In this document: one piece after another, positions 48,801-60,600 of the stretch | How the letters are laid out: the number at the start of each line of letters is the position of its first letter | Position numbering within the stretch: the stretch's first letter is position 1 | Assembly (NCBI RefSeq): GCF_000090795.2 | Contig: NW_003546457.1 | Coordinates: 41,542 to 105,541, forward strand | Direction of reading: 5' to 3' | Origin: Amphimedon queenslandica | Lineage: Eukaryota; Porifera; Demospongiae; Haplosclerida; Niphatidae | Length of the DNA stretch: 64,000 bases | Made by a program: the position numbers and the translations under genes | The notes under the pieces: model-generated | Seen by the model: the letters and a program-made list of their open reading frames with translations, nothing else | Database searches by the model: none | Told to the model about the DNA's origin: nothing

Positions 48801-50538
48801 TGGAATACTGGAAACTACTCGAATCAGACGAGAAGTAATATTTTAATCATGACCTTCATGGTAACCCTAATGCATTTAATAGGGCTACTCACACCGGATA
48901 TTTTTTGAAGATTTTTTGCAAAGGTAATTTATGTAGCGTTGTACTTGGCATAGTGCTCATGCAGTTTCTTGTCAGTGAGTTGTAATAATATAGTGCAGCA
49001 AAAATTACAAGACAAGAATTCTTCATTTTTATATTTTTTCCTGATACATATACATGTACTAGAGTTGTGTAGAAATTTTGAGGTGATTCTGATCAAATTT
49101 AGATTTTTAATGAATTTTTAAAGTTGCTCAAAAATTGGGCCAAACACCCTGTACTTTAGTACAGGAATTTCGGCCAAATTTTATCAAAAATAACTAGGAG
49201 AAAATTCTCCGGTCTTATATATTGTCTTGATACATACATGACTACATGTATGTATTTATGTTATGTAAAAATTTTGAGCTAATTCCAATTAAAATTGAAT
49301 TTTTATAAATTTTTAAAGTTGCTCCAAATGTCATGTACTGTGCTGAAGTGCTCATGAAGCATGCCGTTTAAATCACTTAGCATGCTTTGTGGGGCTACCA
49401 TCATTATTTCATTAATTGGTGTAGGTATCGTATCATTAGCTACAAACTCAGTCAATATGTGACCCCAACGCCAATCAATTGTGTCCAAGTATTGATGCAG
49501 GCAGGACTAGAGAAATGGGCCATTGGAAAAACAAAAGTATTCATAATTATTATTATTATGTACTGATAATTATTTAATACTTTTTTAAAGGTGTTTTTGA
49601 AATATTATCACATTGAGCGACTCTCCCATCTCCTCAGCAACTATCATTGTTTAGCCACTAGGATTCAACGGGTAGCCAGAGGCTGGCTGGCTCGAAAAGA
49701 AGCAGATAAAAGAAGAAAAGAGAAAGCTATTGTTAAACTTCAGTCATGTAAAGCTATCAAATACGACATGCATTATGATAATTGATCCCTTTCAGTTATT
49801 CGAGGATTTCTTGTCAGAAAGTCATTTAAAAGACTCGTAGACCAGAGACATAAAGCAGTTGTTCTGATACAGAAAGGTCACTTTGTCATAGCTGTACTAT
49901 TGTAATGGGATTCATCATTATATATAGGTTTCAGAGGTCATCTCTGTAGACACAAGTATCAAAAGCTCCTTAAGGAAAGGAGAGCTGCTACTATTATACA
50001 ATCAAGTAGAATAACGTTTTCTTATTGCCACAAGTATTAATGAATCATTGTTTTATCAGGTTTTAGAATGTGGATTTGCAAAAAGCAGCTTTTAAAGCTT
50101 AAATTAGAGATACAGAAAGCCATAGTGATACAAAGAAGTAAATGAGTTACATATAATATATATTGAAAAGTATTGTCAATATTTGTAGACGTTAGAAAAT
50201 GGCTTGTTTACAAGCATGAGAAGGCTAGACAGAAATCAGCAAGAATTATTCAATTAGGTATATGCACGAGACTGAGATTTTATGTCATCATTTCTGGTGG
50301 GAGCCTTAACTGCAGTTGTATGGAGGATAATTAATTAATTAATTAATCTAATTATATTGTGTGTGTCTGTGCATCATATTAATAGCTTTCAGACAACACT
50401 TGGACAAGAAAAGGCAAAGAATGAAGCTCAAGGAAAGAAAGCATTTGTCAGGTGAGCCAATTAATACTCGACTATCTATGGACTAACACACTTACATTGT
50501 TATGGTTTGCTAATGACAACAACAGCTGTTTTCTTTCT

Positions 50539-50570
<32 letters not shown>

Positions 50571-51891
50571 TGTGCATATGTCCACGTGTTTAATCATTAA
50601 TATGTATTCCCCATTATTTATCTTGCTACCATAGAAATGGGTGGAAATTCCCTCCGTTGTAAACTTGAGCAGCACCTGGCTTTAGAAATAGAGAAGCATG
50701 TGAATGAGGAGCCACTCAATAAGCTCCAGCCTGAATCAACACAGCAAGAGCAAAGTAATGACATGAAAGATGATGAGATTCTGAAACAAAAAGAAGATGA
50801 AAGGAAAGAATTACTGCCTGGAGATGAGGAGAAGCCAGATGAGCAAGTAGCAGAAACTATTGTGGACTACAGAGTAGAGGAAGAGAGTTCAATCAAAGCC
50901 AGTTTGCAAAGTTAGTTTAATGCTTAATATTATGAATGGGCTTATGTGCACAACTGTCATCACAATGTGTACACAGCTTACAATGAAGCTGCCTGGGAAC
51001 TCCATATTCTGCTGGCTTCCTTAGCTGACTTAAAGATTGTGTAGTTATTGTAAGCTCACTATTCCTTTAGTAGTACTGAAAGAGTTTTCATTGGCCGGGT
51101 CATGTGCTCTTACCAACCTTTTAGGATAATAATGCATTTATATGCTAAAAAATTAGTATTTTTATCTTAAGTTATTGATGGGATGCTCTTAAACCTCATG
51201 CACCTCTTAACTTGGATTTACAATTAATTGACACTGTTCCATTAACCCTGAGACAATCTCTAAGGCAACAGAAAGGCTTCAGTGGTATGTGATATAGTTT
51301 ACAGAGAGGTAGGAACCAATCCACCTCAAAGCACCCTCTAGACTAGCTTGACTGGCTTTATACACTATAAGATCTAATTAAACTATAGCTGCTGTTCATG
51401 AGGTGCATCCCATATTGTCACTACATTATCATGTAGACATTATTATCATGTAGACATTATTAATGTTTATTGGTTTCTTTTTTATTTAGAAAAAGATGAA
51501 GAGCAAGTTATTGTTATGGATGAAGTAAGCATAACGCAAGGCAGTATTTATTAGGTTGTGTATGGCTCCACCTTTGTTGTATTAAATATACTAAATCTGT
51601 TTACACTAAGTGAATCATTCCTATAGATATATTGATTACAATAACAACTTTGTGTTGCTCTTTTGAACAACTTATCAACTCTTGTGATTCGTTTCTGTTT
51701 CAGAGATTATCAACACTGNNNNNNNNNNNNNNNNNNNNNNNNNNNNNNNNNNNNNNNNNNNNNNNNNNNNNAATAACCAGAAAGTCTCCTCAGTATATAA
51801 ACCAAAGATCAATCCAGTTGAAATAAAAAGAGTAAAGAAAACATTGCATTCTGATGTCTTCCAAAAGCTATTACAAAATTTTGACTATTGA
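42898..51891 (+). CDS. Myosin III: N-terminal Ser/Thr kinase fused to a myosin motor with six IQ motifs
   Basis: Myosin III moves along actin and carries its own kinase; in animals it works at tips of actin protrusions. ATG at 42898 chosen ([20 protein letters not shown]); an in-frame ATG at 42829 is possible. Kinase: glycine loop [11 protein letters not shown], Lys in GAVKIMD, HRD in [15 protein letters not shown] in LIDFG, and [10 protein letters not shown]. Motor: P-loop [10 protein letters not shown] (about 46195), switch [10 protein letters not shown], switch [10 protein letters not shown], actin-interface RCIRPND and converter [17 protein letters not shown]. The neck (49600-50460) has six IQ repeats ([85 protein letters not shown]). 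The acidic tail is interrupted by the gap at 51719-51771; after it the frame [20 protein letters not shown] runs to TGA at 51889-51891. Introns contain several repeats. Orthologous to the MYO3A/MYO3B ancestor. Confidence 0.95.
44467..44555. repeat. Near-perfect 89-bp hairpin in a myosin III intron
   Basis: The arm GCCATATTCTATGTAG at 44467 continues through AGCTGATTTCAAGTAGTGAT and is then repeated inverted to ATGGC at 44555, with one mismatch (G/A) and a few-base loop. The arms contain the AAGTTTGAGCTGATTTC core of the family A/B repeats, so it looks like two head-to-head fragments of that family. Confidence 0.9.
44586..45041. mobile_element. Family B element, copy in a myosin III intron
   Basis: Starts CAGGGTTTCCCACAGGATTT and ends TTTGTGGGAAACCCT, the same ends as the element at 28087. 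It contains two related internal units (AATGCTGTGTATCAACTTTG-like and CTTATCTCGTGTGTCAATTT). The subterminal block GCTCATGAAGCTCATGCTGT, before TTAGCTCACTTAGCATGC, is shared with other copies. 456 bp. Confidence 0.82.
45607..46092. mobile_element. Family B element, inverted and degraded copy
   Basis: In inverse orientation: AAAGCATACTAAGTGAGCTA near 45617 and GAGCACTATGCCAAAATCCT then GTGGGAATTAAAACC at the right end. Two internal units are visible (GATACGCAGCATAAGGACAT and a diverged copy about 190 bp on). Its ends have lost the exact CAGGG form. Lies in the next myosin III intron. Confidence 0.75.
48930..49400. mobile_element. Family B element, end-worn copy
   Basis: Contains CTTGGCATAGTGCTCATGCA near the left end and TCACTTAGCATGCTTTGTGG at the right, with two internal units in between. 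The terminal CAGGGTTTCCCAC has been lost on the left and changed on the right (GTGGGGCTACC). Lies in the intron after the motor exon ending ETTRIRRE. Confidence 0.75.
50539..50565. repeat. (GT)n microsatellite
   Basis: About 13 GT repeats lie in the intron between the last IQ exon and the tail exon of myosin III. A CT/GT compound tract also occurs at about 39521-39566 in MPND. Confidence 0.95.
51719..51771. other. Assembly gap of 53 N in myosin III tail
   Basis: 53 undetermined bases follow RLSTL of the tail exon. The open frame that passes straight through at nominal gap length ends within 18 codons. The frame one base away on the right side is open for 39 codons with sensible composition, so the true missing length probably differs from 53 (a multiple of 3, or containing an intron). 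Confidence 0.95.
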
Positions 51892-51989
51892 TATAATAAA
51901 TTTCACTGATAATCATTACAAATTTTTTATTGAATAAATCTAGGGTGTGGTGACACGCCCTCAACAAACTGCATTCCATAATCGAGGAT

Positions 51990-52081
51990 CGGATTGGTCA
52001 AGGAAAAATTGACGTCACTGGATCAATCCGATTGGTCGGTAATCACGTGATTGAATCGATTTGATTGGTCAGACACACGTG
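51990..52081. promoter_or_regulatory. Cluster of CCAAT, CRE and E-box motifs upstream of the first Sp gene
   Basis: In 92 bp there are three inverted CCAAT boxes (ATTGG at 51993, 52031 and 52064), a full cAMP-response element TGACGTCA (52010-52017) and two CACGTG E-boxes (52044-52049, 52076-52081). The region is 100 bp downstream of the myosin III stop and about 850 bp upstream of the first Sp start codon. It precedes a probable 5'-UTR exon ending CCAAG|GTAGGG near 52251 and an acceptor CCCTAATAG near 52887. The stretch 52280-52620 is GC-richer and shows no coding exon. Confidence 0.6.
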
Positions 52082-52932
52082 ACCTCGTTATCGGGTGTGT
52101 CGATAAGGAGTTTGTGGTCCACCTTCTCTGTCTCTCCGCCCCTAGCTCTCCTCCCATCCCTCTCCTTTTTCTCATCCTCGCTCAGGATACCACGTTCTCA
52201 AAAGACTAGGCATTAATCATTCAAGACTAAAAATCAGATCTAACACAGCCAAGGTAGGGATTTTAACAAATTGTTACAATGGCTATGCATTTTCTTCATA
52301 GTGGGCAGTCTCGCCGCTCCTTTAGCTCTCTGCCCACGGCCGGAAAGGAAATCCGTTACTGTGGTTTTCACAACTCCTCCTCTGCCTTACCTTCTTGAAG
52401 ACGAGCAAATCTTTTCCCTGCCCAAATCGGAGGGAAGGTCGTAAGGCGTTCTTGTCCTCTCCTACCAAGGTATTGTCATCCTGTTGTTAGTGTCTTGGCT
52501 AATTCTCTCTGATATAACCCAAAGCACTTGTACTTTTTGCCCAGGCGGACATTATAGCCCTTCTATCTCGCGCCCCTAGTTAGCCACATTTTGCCGTGTC
52601 CCAAACAAACGGCGGCTTTAGCTCCCGTTGTCATACAGAGACACTCCATACAGTTATTTTCAATATTCTCTGAGTTTTTATCAGAGGGTTTTAAGAAAAC
52701 CGTCCCTTTGTGTCGTTTTATGGTGCATGTGACAAAAGATTGGGCATGTGGGTGGATTGTAATGTGTAGAGAGTTACATGATAAAGAGGAGGGAAGTCTT
52801 GTATTGTCATAATGCACATTATTCATAATATACACGATAATATTTACACTTGTGTAAATGTTATGTTTTTCTTTTGTCCCTAATAGAAAGAACGAATAAT
52901 TACTGACACTGCTACACACAAAAGTCACAGAA

Positions 52933-54690
52933 ATGGCTACCACGGAAGAAGCGTCAACAAGCGATGGTGTCGAGATTATCGCTACTTCTGCTCCTTCGGT
53001 TGAAGTGGCTAGCACGTTTGGATTGGAAGAGAGCATGGAGACAACTGAAACCATTGAATCCAGCAGCGCTAGCAATACTACTACTCAAGCCACTCCCACT
53101 ACTCAAGTCATACCATTGACCATAAATGGTAATATTGTTCCATTTGCTTTACAGTTTACTCCTGATAAGGAGCAGGATGGATCTGCTGCTCCTGAAGTCG
53201 CCGTTGAGGATAATACGGTTGTCATACCTTCAAATACTCCTCAGATGTCGGAGGAGGTTGTCATAGCCACTCAAGCAGAGGGAGGAGATACCGGTGGTGA
53301 ACGAAACGCGATACAGATCCAGCTTGGTGGGAGTGGTCAGGGGTTTTCTATCCCGGCTTCTGTGTCTAACGGGATACCTATCATTAATCTTGCTGGATTG
53401 GCCTCTAATCTTCCGATAGCTCTGCTTGCTCAACAGCTTCAAGGCTCTGGAGATGAAGGGGAAGAGCAGCCTGTTGAAAATCAGGAAGCCAGTGAAGAGT
53501 CGAAAGATAATAGTGGCAGTGTCACTCAAATACCTCTTGCCAGTCTTCAGAATTTACAGAATCTTCTTAACTTGGGCCAGGCGTCAATCAGCATTCGTCC
53601 GTCCAGTGCTCCTAACACTCCAGGGAGCCCAGGGGCTGTTCCTGTTCTTAATGTTAATGGCCAGCAGTTCCCATTGTTTTATACTCCTCCTGCAACTCGT
53701 CAGCAAACCAAGCGCTCAAATTGCACCTGCCCCAACTGCGTTGAGATACAGAAGACCGGTGAGAGGCCTAAACGTCGCACTCACGTCTGCCATTACTCCA
53801 ACTGTGGGAAGGTTTATGGGAAGACTTCGCATCTTAAGGCACACCTTCGCACTCACACTGGAGAGAAGCCATACGTTTGCACTTGGCCTCTTTGTGACAG
53901 GAAGTTTACTCGTTCTGATGAGCTTCACCGCCATTTGAAGACGCATACCGGAGAAAAGAATTTCCAGTGCAAATATTGCGAAAAGAAGTTCATGCGTAGC
54001 GATCACTTAGCAAAGCACACCAAGATTCATTTTAAGAATTCCCCTCAGAAGCTAAGCACTGATCCAGCAACTGTGGCTGTTACTATATCTGCTCTACAAG
54101 ATCAACAACCGTCTACAGTTGAACAACCCATTCAACCAATGTCCCATCTTCACAGTCTCTCGCCCAGTGTTACCATTAATAGCGAGCTTAATACCGTCGT
54201 TCAGAATGTTGCCTCTTCTATTGCTGAGGGAATATCTCATGCTGAGCTCACTGCTGCCAGTGAGACTCTTGCTCAGCTAGCTCAAGGAGCTGTTAATGTT
54301 GCAGCTGAGCTTACCGTAACACAGACCTATCAGTCCGATGCTGCTGTTCAGGAAACCCTTGCTGCTACCAACGGGCAAGAGATTGTCGTTCCACAACAGT
54401 TTCTGGAGACTACAACAGATCCTACAGCTCCAACTGTTACGCAGACCTATCAGTCTGATGCTGCTGTCCAGGAAACTTTGGCAGCTGCTAATGAGCAAGA
54501 AATTGTTGTGGCACAGCAATTTCTTGAGGCCCCCTCTGAGGGCCCCCCTGATCCTCAACATCAGGAGACTCAAGAGCAAGTCGTGGCTCAGCCCACAACT
54601 GCCGAAGATGTTCAAGGATTGCTCTCTGAACTATCTCAGCAGAGTGAAGTCCCTGGCGCCTTGATACAGAATACCGAAGTAGTTCAGTGA
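52933..54690 (+). CDS. Sp-family zinc-finger transcription factor (Sp1-4 like)
   Basis: A single coding exon of 585 residues from ATG 52933 ([20 protein letters not shown]) to TGA 54688-54690. The N-terminal half is Gln/Ser/Thr-rich (e.g. [18 protein letters not shown]), like the activation regions of Sp1-Sp4. A Buttonhead box ([10 protein letters not shown]) precedes three C2H2 fingers: [40 protein letters not shown] and [19 protein letters not shown]. Contact residues (KTSHLKA, RSDELHR, RSDHLAK) are those of GC/GT-box binders. The C-terminal part has two copies of a roughly 42-residue block starting [18 protein letters not shown]. It lies head-to-tail, 534 bp upstream of a second Sp gene. 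Family firm; Sp1-4 grouping rests on the Gln-rich, His-poor N-terminus. Confidence 0.93.
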   Translation: MATTEEASTSDGVEIIATSAPSVEVASTFGLEESMETTETIESSSASNTTTQATPTTQVIPLTINGNIVPFALQFTPDKEQDGSAAPEVAVEDNTVVIPSNTPQMSEEVVIATQAEGGDTGGERNAIQIQLGGSGQGFSIPASVSNGIPIINLAGLASNLPIALLAQQLQGSGDEGEEQPVENQEASEESKDNSGSVTQIPLASLQNLQNLLNLGQASISIRPSSAPNTPGSPGAVPVLNVNGQQFPLFYTPPATRQQTKRSNCTCPNCVEIQKTGERPKRRTHVCHYSNCGKVYGKTSHLKAHLRTHTGEKPYVCTWPLCDRKFTRSDELHRHLKTHTGEKNFQCKYCEKKFMRSDHLAKHTKIHFKNSPQKLSTDPATVAVTISALQDQQPSTVEQPIQPMSHLHSLSPSVTINSELNTVVQNVASSIAEGISHAELTAASETLAQLAQGAVNVAAELTVTQTYQSDAAVQETLAATNGQEIVVPQQFLETTTDPTAPTVTQTYQSDAAVQETLAAANEQEIVVAQQFLEAPSEGPPDPQHQETQEQVVAQPTTAEDVQGLLSELSQQSEVPGALIQNTEVVQ

Positions 54691-55224
54691 GACTTCACAA
54701 ACGATTATTGCACAAACATTACTTCTCTCTCCTTTGAAAGTACATTAAAGCATACACTGTGCCAGATAAAATTTCCTTTATTTTAGAAGTAGAAATCAAT
54801 ACAGTACATGGTACTACATTATTATTGTTGTTGTTAAAATACTGTTATTTCTTGTCACTTTCTTAGTTTCATTCAGCATCATTTTTTTCTCAGGTTTTTT
54901 CCTTTTGTTCCTTTTAGATATCTTTGTTGACTAAAACTGCTACTGTACTTTAAATATAATGTATTGTAAATTCTATATCAAAAGTATTGTTTTTGTTAAC
55001 ATACTTTTAAAGATACAGATTAAAAATTATTTTTAAAGAGTGCCAATTATTATCATGCAAGTATGAAAAGGGAGGAGCGATTAGTTAACTATTTATAATA
55101 AAATGGCTTCCTCAAGCGGGAGGTGGAGAATTGAGAGAACACGTTTTCAAGCTAGTCGCACTGCACATCAGTTCTGAGCACCACTTAACTTCCAGACACT
55201 TACTATCCAGCCAGCCAGAACGAG
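54691..55224. other. Spacer between the two Sp genes
   Basis: Non-coding. It begins with the 3' untranslated region of the first Sp gene (ATTAAA signals near 54744), is AT-rich to about 55080, then becomes less AT-rich where the promoter and leader of the second Sp gene should lie. No repeat family seen. Confidence 0.5.
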
Positions 55225-57219
55225 ATGGCAATGACTGCTATAGCCAAGACGGACTACTACGTACCGCAGGCCAGACAACAGCTCGGGACCCACCAGCCTA
55301 CTCAACGTACTACAGTTATGGTAAGTGTCTTTTGCAAACAAGGAGAGAAACCCAAGTCCCTCCTTTATACTATAACGACCTCCCATGAGTTGTCTTTTTC
55401 TCTTTTCCCCTCTTAATAAATGCAGATACAGCAACAGCCAGCAAATTCTTTAGAGCTGCTAGCAGCTACAGCAACGTGCGGCCGGTACCAGGAGAATCCA
55501 GCTAACCATTATCCAGGACCACGAGTAGTACCCCATCATGTCCCTGCTGTCGGTAGCTCTACCAACGGGATAGCTAACAGCACACCAATACCTGGGATCA
55601 CTTTGAATGAGAGGCTACATAAGCTGGGCTCGTTTAGCCCCTCGCACTCGGTGAGTCACCAACAGCAGCACCAGACCCCTCCATTGGGCCAACACCAGCA
55701 GCAGCAGCAGGCTAGCGAGACCATCTCCTCACCAGCACTGCATATGACTGAGATTGCTGTACACCAGCAAGTATCTGGTGGACCACAGACAATACAAAAC
55801 GGAGCCTTCCACATTCAGCACGTTGCCGCTCCTAGCTCGAGCTCCAATGGAGGACATATTGGACCACCACCAAGCTATGTTCAATCATCTGAAGTGAGTT
55901 CTCTAAAGCCACCAGCAGGGAATGGGTACCCCTTCCCTTCACCACCATACTCTGCTCACTTTAACACTAATTTTAAAAGTGTTTTCTGCTCAGAAAGCAA
56001 CACTAGTAATCTCTCGTCTCACTCTATATCAGCGTCCAGCTTCACTCCAACATTCTCTGTATCAAATACACTCCTGGAGCCCCCAAAAGCATACATGGAC
56101 CATCATCATCACCACCACCATCACCACATTGGCAGTAACCAGCCTGCTTTTTCTAACTTCTTTCCTAAGCCAGAGCCAACTTCACCTGGCTCTTGTCTTC
56201 ACGCTATTCCAGTCTCCACTTCTTCCTGGTGGTCTGCTGCTGCAGCCTCTGCCGCTAGTAACAATCGTCCCACTGGGGGCGCACCCTGGTCTGCTCCCCC
56301 TCTCCAGTCAGCCCAGTCTGCTTTCACTTACACCAATGGCTCTGCCAGCTTTACTCCTCTCTCCCCCCTCTCCCCTCTCTCTCCAATGTCAGCCCCTGGC
56401 AATAGTCAGCCCATACCTCTTTATGCTACATCAGTTGCTTCAGAGACCCAGCAGTTGACCCATGAGACCTTACGCTGGCCTAATGCCGCCATTACTTATT
56501 ACGACTCTGCACCATCTCAGCCGAGACGATTGAGGCGTGTAGCCTGTACTTGTCCCAATTGTGTGAATGGGATCAATACCAAAGCAGTTAATCCTGATGG
56601 GACTCCTAAGAAGAAGCAACATGTTTGTCACTATCCTGGATGCAGTAAAGTTTATGGGAAGACGTCTCATCTTCGGGCTCACCTCCGCTGGCATACCGGA
56701 GAGCGTCCGTTTGTCTGCAATTGGTTGTTTTGTGGGAAGAGGTTCACTCGCTCCGATGAGCTCCAAAGACACTTACGTACCCACACTGGAGAGAAGAGGT
56801 TTGTGTGCCCCGAGTGTGGCAAGCGCTTCATGAGGAGTGACCACCTTAGCAAACACATCAAGACCCACCAGAAGATACGCGAGAAAGCAAAGGGAGCAGG
56901 AGGTGAAGGAGGAACTACCCCACCATTATCGCCCACGTCTACAGAGAGTAGGGACATTGACACTCCGACCTCATCGACCATATGCTCACCTCCTCCAGTC
57001 CACGAAGAGATAGTGACAGTGAGTAATACTGATGACATGCAACTCATTGTTGGTGGGTATAGCACAGCTCCCCAGCAGCAGCAACCAACGGATATGCTCC
57101 CTCCTCCACCGATACAGTTCCGACCTCCTCCAGTCTCCATTCATTATCATCACATACCACCACCTCCATTGATGTTACCTCCAGCTCTTGGAGGAGGCAA
57201 TGAAACGTTATGCTCTTAA
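55225..57219 (+). CDS. Sp-family zinc-finger transcription factor (Sp5-9 like)
   Basis: Exon 1, ATG 55225 to 55320 ([20 protein letters not shown]), joins through GTAAGT and an ATGCAG acceptor to exon 2 at 55426 in phase, running to TAA at 57217-57219. Near the N-terminus an Sp box ([12 protein letters not shown]) is present. The long middle is rich in Ser, Pro, His and Gln (including a run of nine His) and has TSSWW, reminiscent of the Sp6-9 group. The Buttonhead box reads [10 protein letters not shown]. Three fingers follow: [40 protein letters not shown] and [20 protein letters not shown]. These bind GC or GT boxes. The C-terminus is Pro-rich. Lies downstream of the first Sp gene in the same direction, suggesting an old tandem pair. 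About 630 residues. Confidence 0.93.
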
Positions 57220-57602
57220 AGCAACTGCCGGCCAAACTATCTACCCATTGAGTAAGTTACTTTTTTTCTAAGAAAATTTTCTTACATTTCCACGCATTTC
57301 ACTTATAGTAATTATAATGTTTTATAATTATGGTTACTTGGTTAATTTTTGTCAGGTTAATGAATTTATACTCAAAAATCTTTTGGTTTCTTTTATTTTT
57401 ATGATTTACTGGTAGACTGTTCAATTCATCACTTGATCATTATCTTTATTTTTTTTCCAATCATTCCCTTCCCTTTTTTTTCTGATTCGATTAATAATTA
57501 TTATTTTTGACACACAGGTAATAATAATAATATTATTATTATTTAATATCAATTGATATTTTTTTAATTAATAAAAATGACAAAATTAATTAATACTGAG
57601 AA
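57220..57602. other. Convergent spacer between the second Sp gene and OLA1
   Basis: Very AT-rich, with poly-T tracts and TAATAATAATATTATTATTA at about 57520-57545, a short palindrome. No coding exon. It must carry the 3' untranslated ends of both genes. Confidence 0.5.
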
Positions 57603-60600
57603 TCATTTTTTCTTGCCAGCAGTCAGTCCAGCACCAGCATTGAATTTAAATAAAATAATATCGCCATCCTCAACAATATAATTCCGTCCTTGCTGCCTGT
57701 ACTTTCCAGCAGCCTAAGAAAAGAAAATGATTTAAACATTAATTCGTATAAGATCAGACTCTGATATGCATAGAAACACACAAGGGGACCTAACTATAAA
57801 CTCAAACAAACAGACACACAACAAGGGTGCACCATTCAAGAGAGCAGTCACAGGGCTTCCTGGACTATAAAGAGCAATGGCAGTGTTGATTAATGAATTA
57901 ACAAAAGATAGAAGCCAGACTGAATGTATACAGAGGGAGAGAGGCATATGTAATCTCTCTCTGCCAGGATGGAGCTAGAACTATAGCTCAAGGAGGAGGG
58001 ATGGAGGGTCAAAGAACAGCTGATGGGGTGGGAATGGGGCCAGACAGTGTACATGGAGCAGATATACACATTCAAACAGAGACACACACACAGAGCATAT
58101 AAAAATCAGCTGAGAGAGGGAGGAGGGAGGGACTGTGATTAGGAGACAGAAACTGGATACCTGTTATCACTCGTTGTAATATGTTCAAATTCTCACCTAC
58201 TGAAACTTAGCAAGTGAGAGAGAGTACAGAGTGTGTGTAGTGGAGTGAGGTGAGCAGTGATGCACATCACATTAAACTGATCACATGCCTTAATTGCTTG
58301 TACTAACATGTGTTCAGGGTCACTTAACAGGCTGCAGTATACCTGACAACAAACCCTTAGGAATGAGGGGACTACATTACTAGACTACACGTGAAATGGG
58401 ATAAACTCTATAGCATGAGCTACAGAATAATAATTATATAGACAGAAGCTCAAATCTCTCAAAAACATGATTTGAATGAGAAGCGGATTTGAATGACGAA
58501 CACGTATTACAATAACAAGATAGATCTGAATTTAAACTAAAGAAAAAGGGACTCATATTTCAGGTAGGCAAAGCCTTGATATTATCAGTAGGTGCTTGAA
58601 CAATGGCTATCCTGATAAGAGAACAAACGTATGAGGTGAATATATTCATAGTGGATCAGATTTCAATAAAACCAAGTTTTAAAAGTATAAGGCAGTACAG
58701 CCTAAGGTGAGAGAGAGAGGGTGAGAGAGAGAGAGCTAGCTAATATATATTAATCATGATTAAACTAGTGATGTGAATTCATAATCTAATTGCTTATAAA
58801 CCACATCAGAGACCTGTAAATTGATGTCAGTCTCAGACTTTGCAAATGTTGTCATGATGGGCAAATAAGTGTTAAACAGATGTAAGGCATAATTATTACT
58901 TGATATCCAATTACAACTCTAGGCAGATTATGCATATACTAAGGCTCTAATATTATATTTAATAGGTACTACCAAACACTACAGAAAGGTCAGGCTTGAC
59001 TGGTTCCCAGCCACGAATGGCTTCACTGAACCCACAAAAATCCATATAGCAAACATGTGGCCAGTCAAAGGAATTCAATATAGAAATAAGTTAACTGTTT
59101 CCTGCTAACTCAAAATAGTAGTATTTAGTTTACCTTCACAGCACTCTCTGATCCAAGTTCCTTGTAATCTTCATACTTCATTACCTAATAAAACAGAGGG
59201 ACTAACCCACACTACACTACAGTGTACTAACCTCTGCCATAATAAAACCTTTCTCAAAGTCAGTGTGTATTCTTCCAGCAGCCTGAGGTGCCTTGGTACC
59301 TTTCTGATAACAAGAAATGACATAAGGAGAAGTTCAGGAGAGCCAGTGATGGCTTGAGTATGATATCAACACAAGGTACCTGTACTGTCCATGCACGGAC
59401 TTCATCAGGGCCAGATGTGAAGAAATATTGAAGATTGAGTGCCTTGTATCCATTAACTATAATCTTGGGCAGGGAGCTATAAAAACAAAAGTTATTATTT
59501 GATTATTATCATTTTCATTATGTAGAGGCATGAGGAACCGAAATTGAAAATAAACTGAAATGAGTAGTAGACCTTCACCACACTGTGTACACTAGACACA
59601 AAGCAAGACTCACCTTGTGACTTTATTTTCAGTGCAATATCTAGCAGCTTCATCTTCAGGCATATCAAGCAACTTAGCATCAACGAGGAAACAGAAGATG
59701 AAGGAAAAAGAGAGAGAGAGGGGAGAAAGAGAGAGAACGAATTTAAATGGAACGATGAGAGGAAAAAGAGAAGGTGCGAGGAACAGATTCTCGCTTTTAA
59801 AAGTATAACAAACTGACCTTCTGTTCAAAGACTCCGCTAAAGGGAATAACAATAGCACCAGCATCATGAGCATCAATCCATTCCTTAATGTCCTTCAACC
59901 TATGATACATACAAGCACACAGGCATATAGGGACATATCAAGCATCAATCAACACATATTGAAATTAGGATGCTAAACACCAACAAAATAAAAGACAGAT
60001 GGTGTGGTCAGTCCTGTTGAATGGCCCCTTTATAGACCCACCATTTGTTCTTCTTTCTAGTGTAGTCCTTCTCAGATAAGTTGATAAGATAGACTACTGG
60101 CTTTGCTGTGAGAAACAGGTGCTTGTTAAGCAATTCAATCTATCAAGTGAAATGAATATGAGAGATAGTGACATAATGAGGGGAGACATACATCAGCTGC
60201 ATTCCATGTACCAAATCTAACACTTTTCTTGTCATCCACTAGTAATGATTGAACCTTACACAATAGGTCCTACACAAAATAACATCATTGATTATATCAG
60301 CCAGTCCGACTATCTTTCTCTCTCATTTCCATACACCAAATACATTTAATCTTAAACGAACGATAACTCCATTTAAATGCTGCTGATTAACAACCATAAT
60401 CTCATAAATCCTAATATATTAAACTTTTAGCAAATCAGTTACATGTATTGCCCTTAGCTCCCTAGGTTGCAATACACTACAATATTCCTTCAATAAAAAT
60501 ACAATCAATTTAAAACCCTCAATCTATAAAATTCCCATCTCTCTAAACGTACATATTCTGGCTTCTTGCTTTTATCTCCTCCTCTGACGGCTACCTTTTC

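Noticed and set aside
51632-51826. Open frame passing through the N gap and ending at 51826
   Set aside because: It uses the nominal gap length; the adjacent frame is longer and more plausible as the myosin III tail.
52563-53075. 170-codon minus-strand frame opposite the first Sp gene
   Set aside because: Overlaps the strongly supported Sp coding exon and its leader in antisense; no family match or splice support.
53426-53938. Alternative-frame open reading frames inside the Sp genes (also 55922-56458 and 56679-57140)
   Set aside because: They shadow the zinc-finger coding frames, whose motifs are unambiguous.
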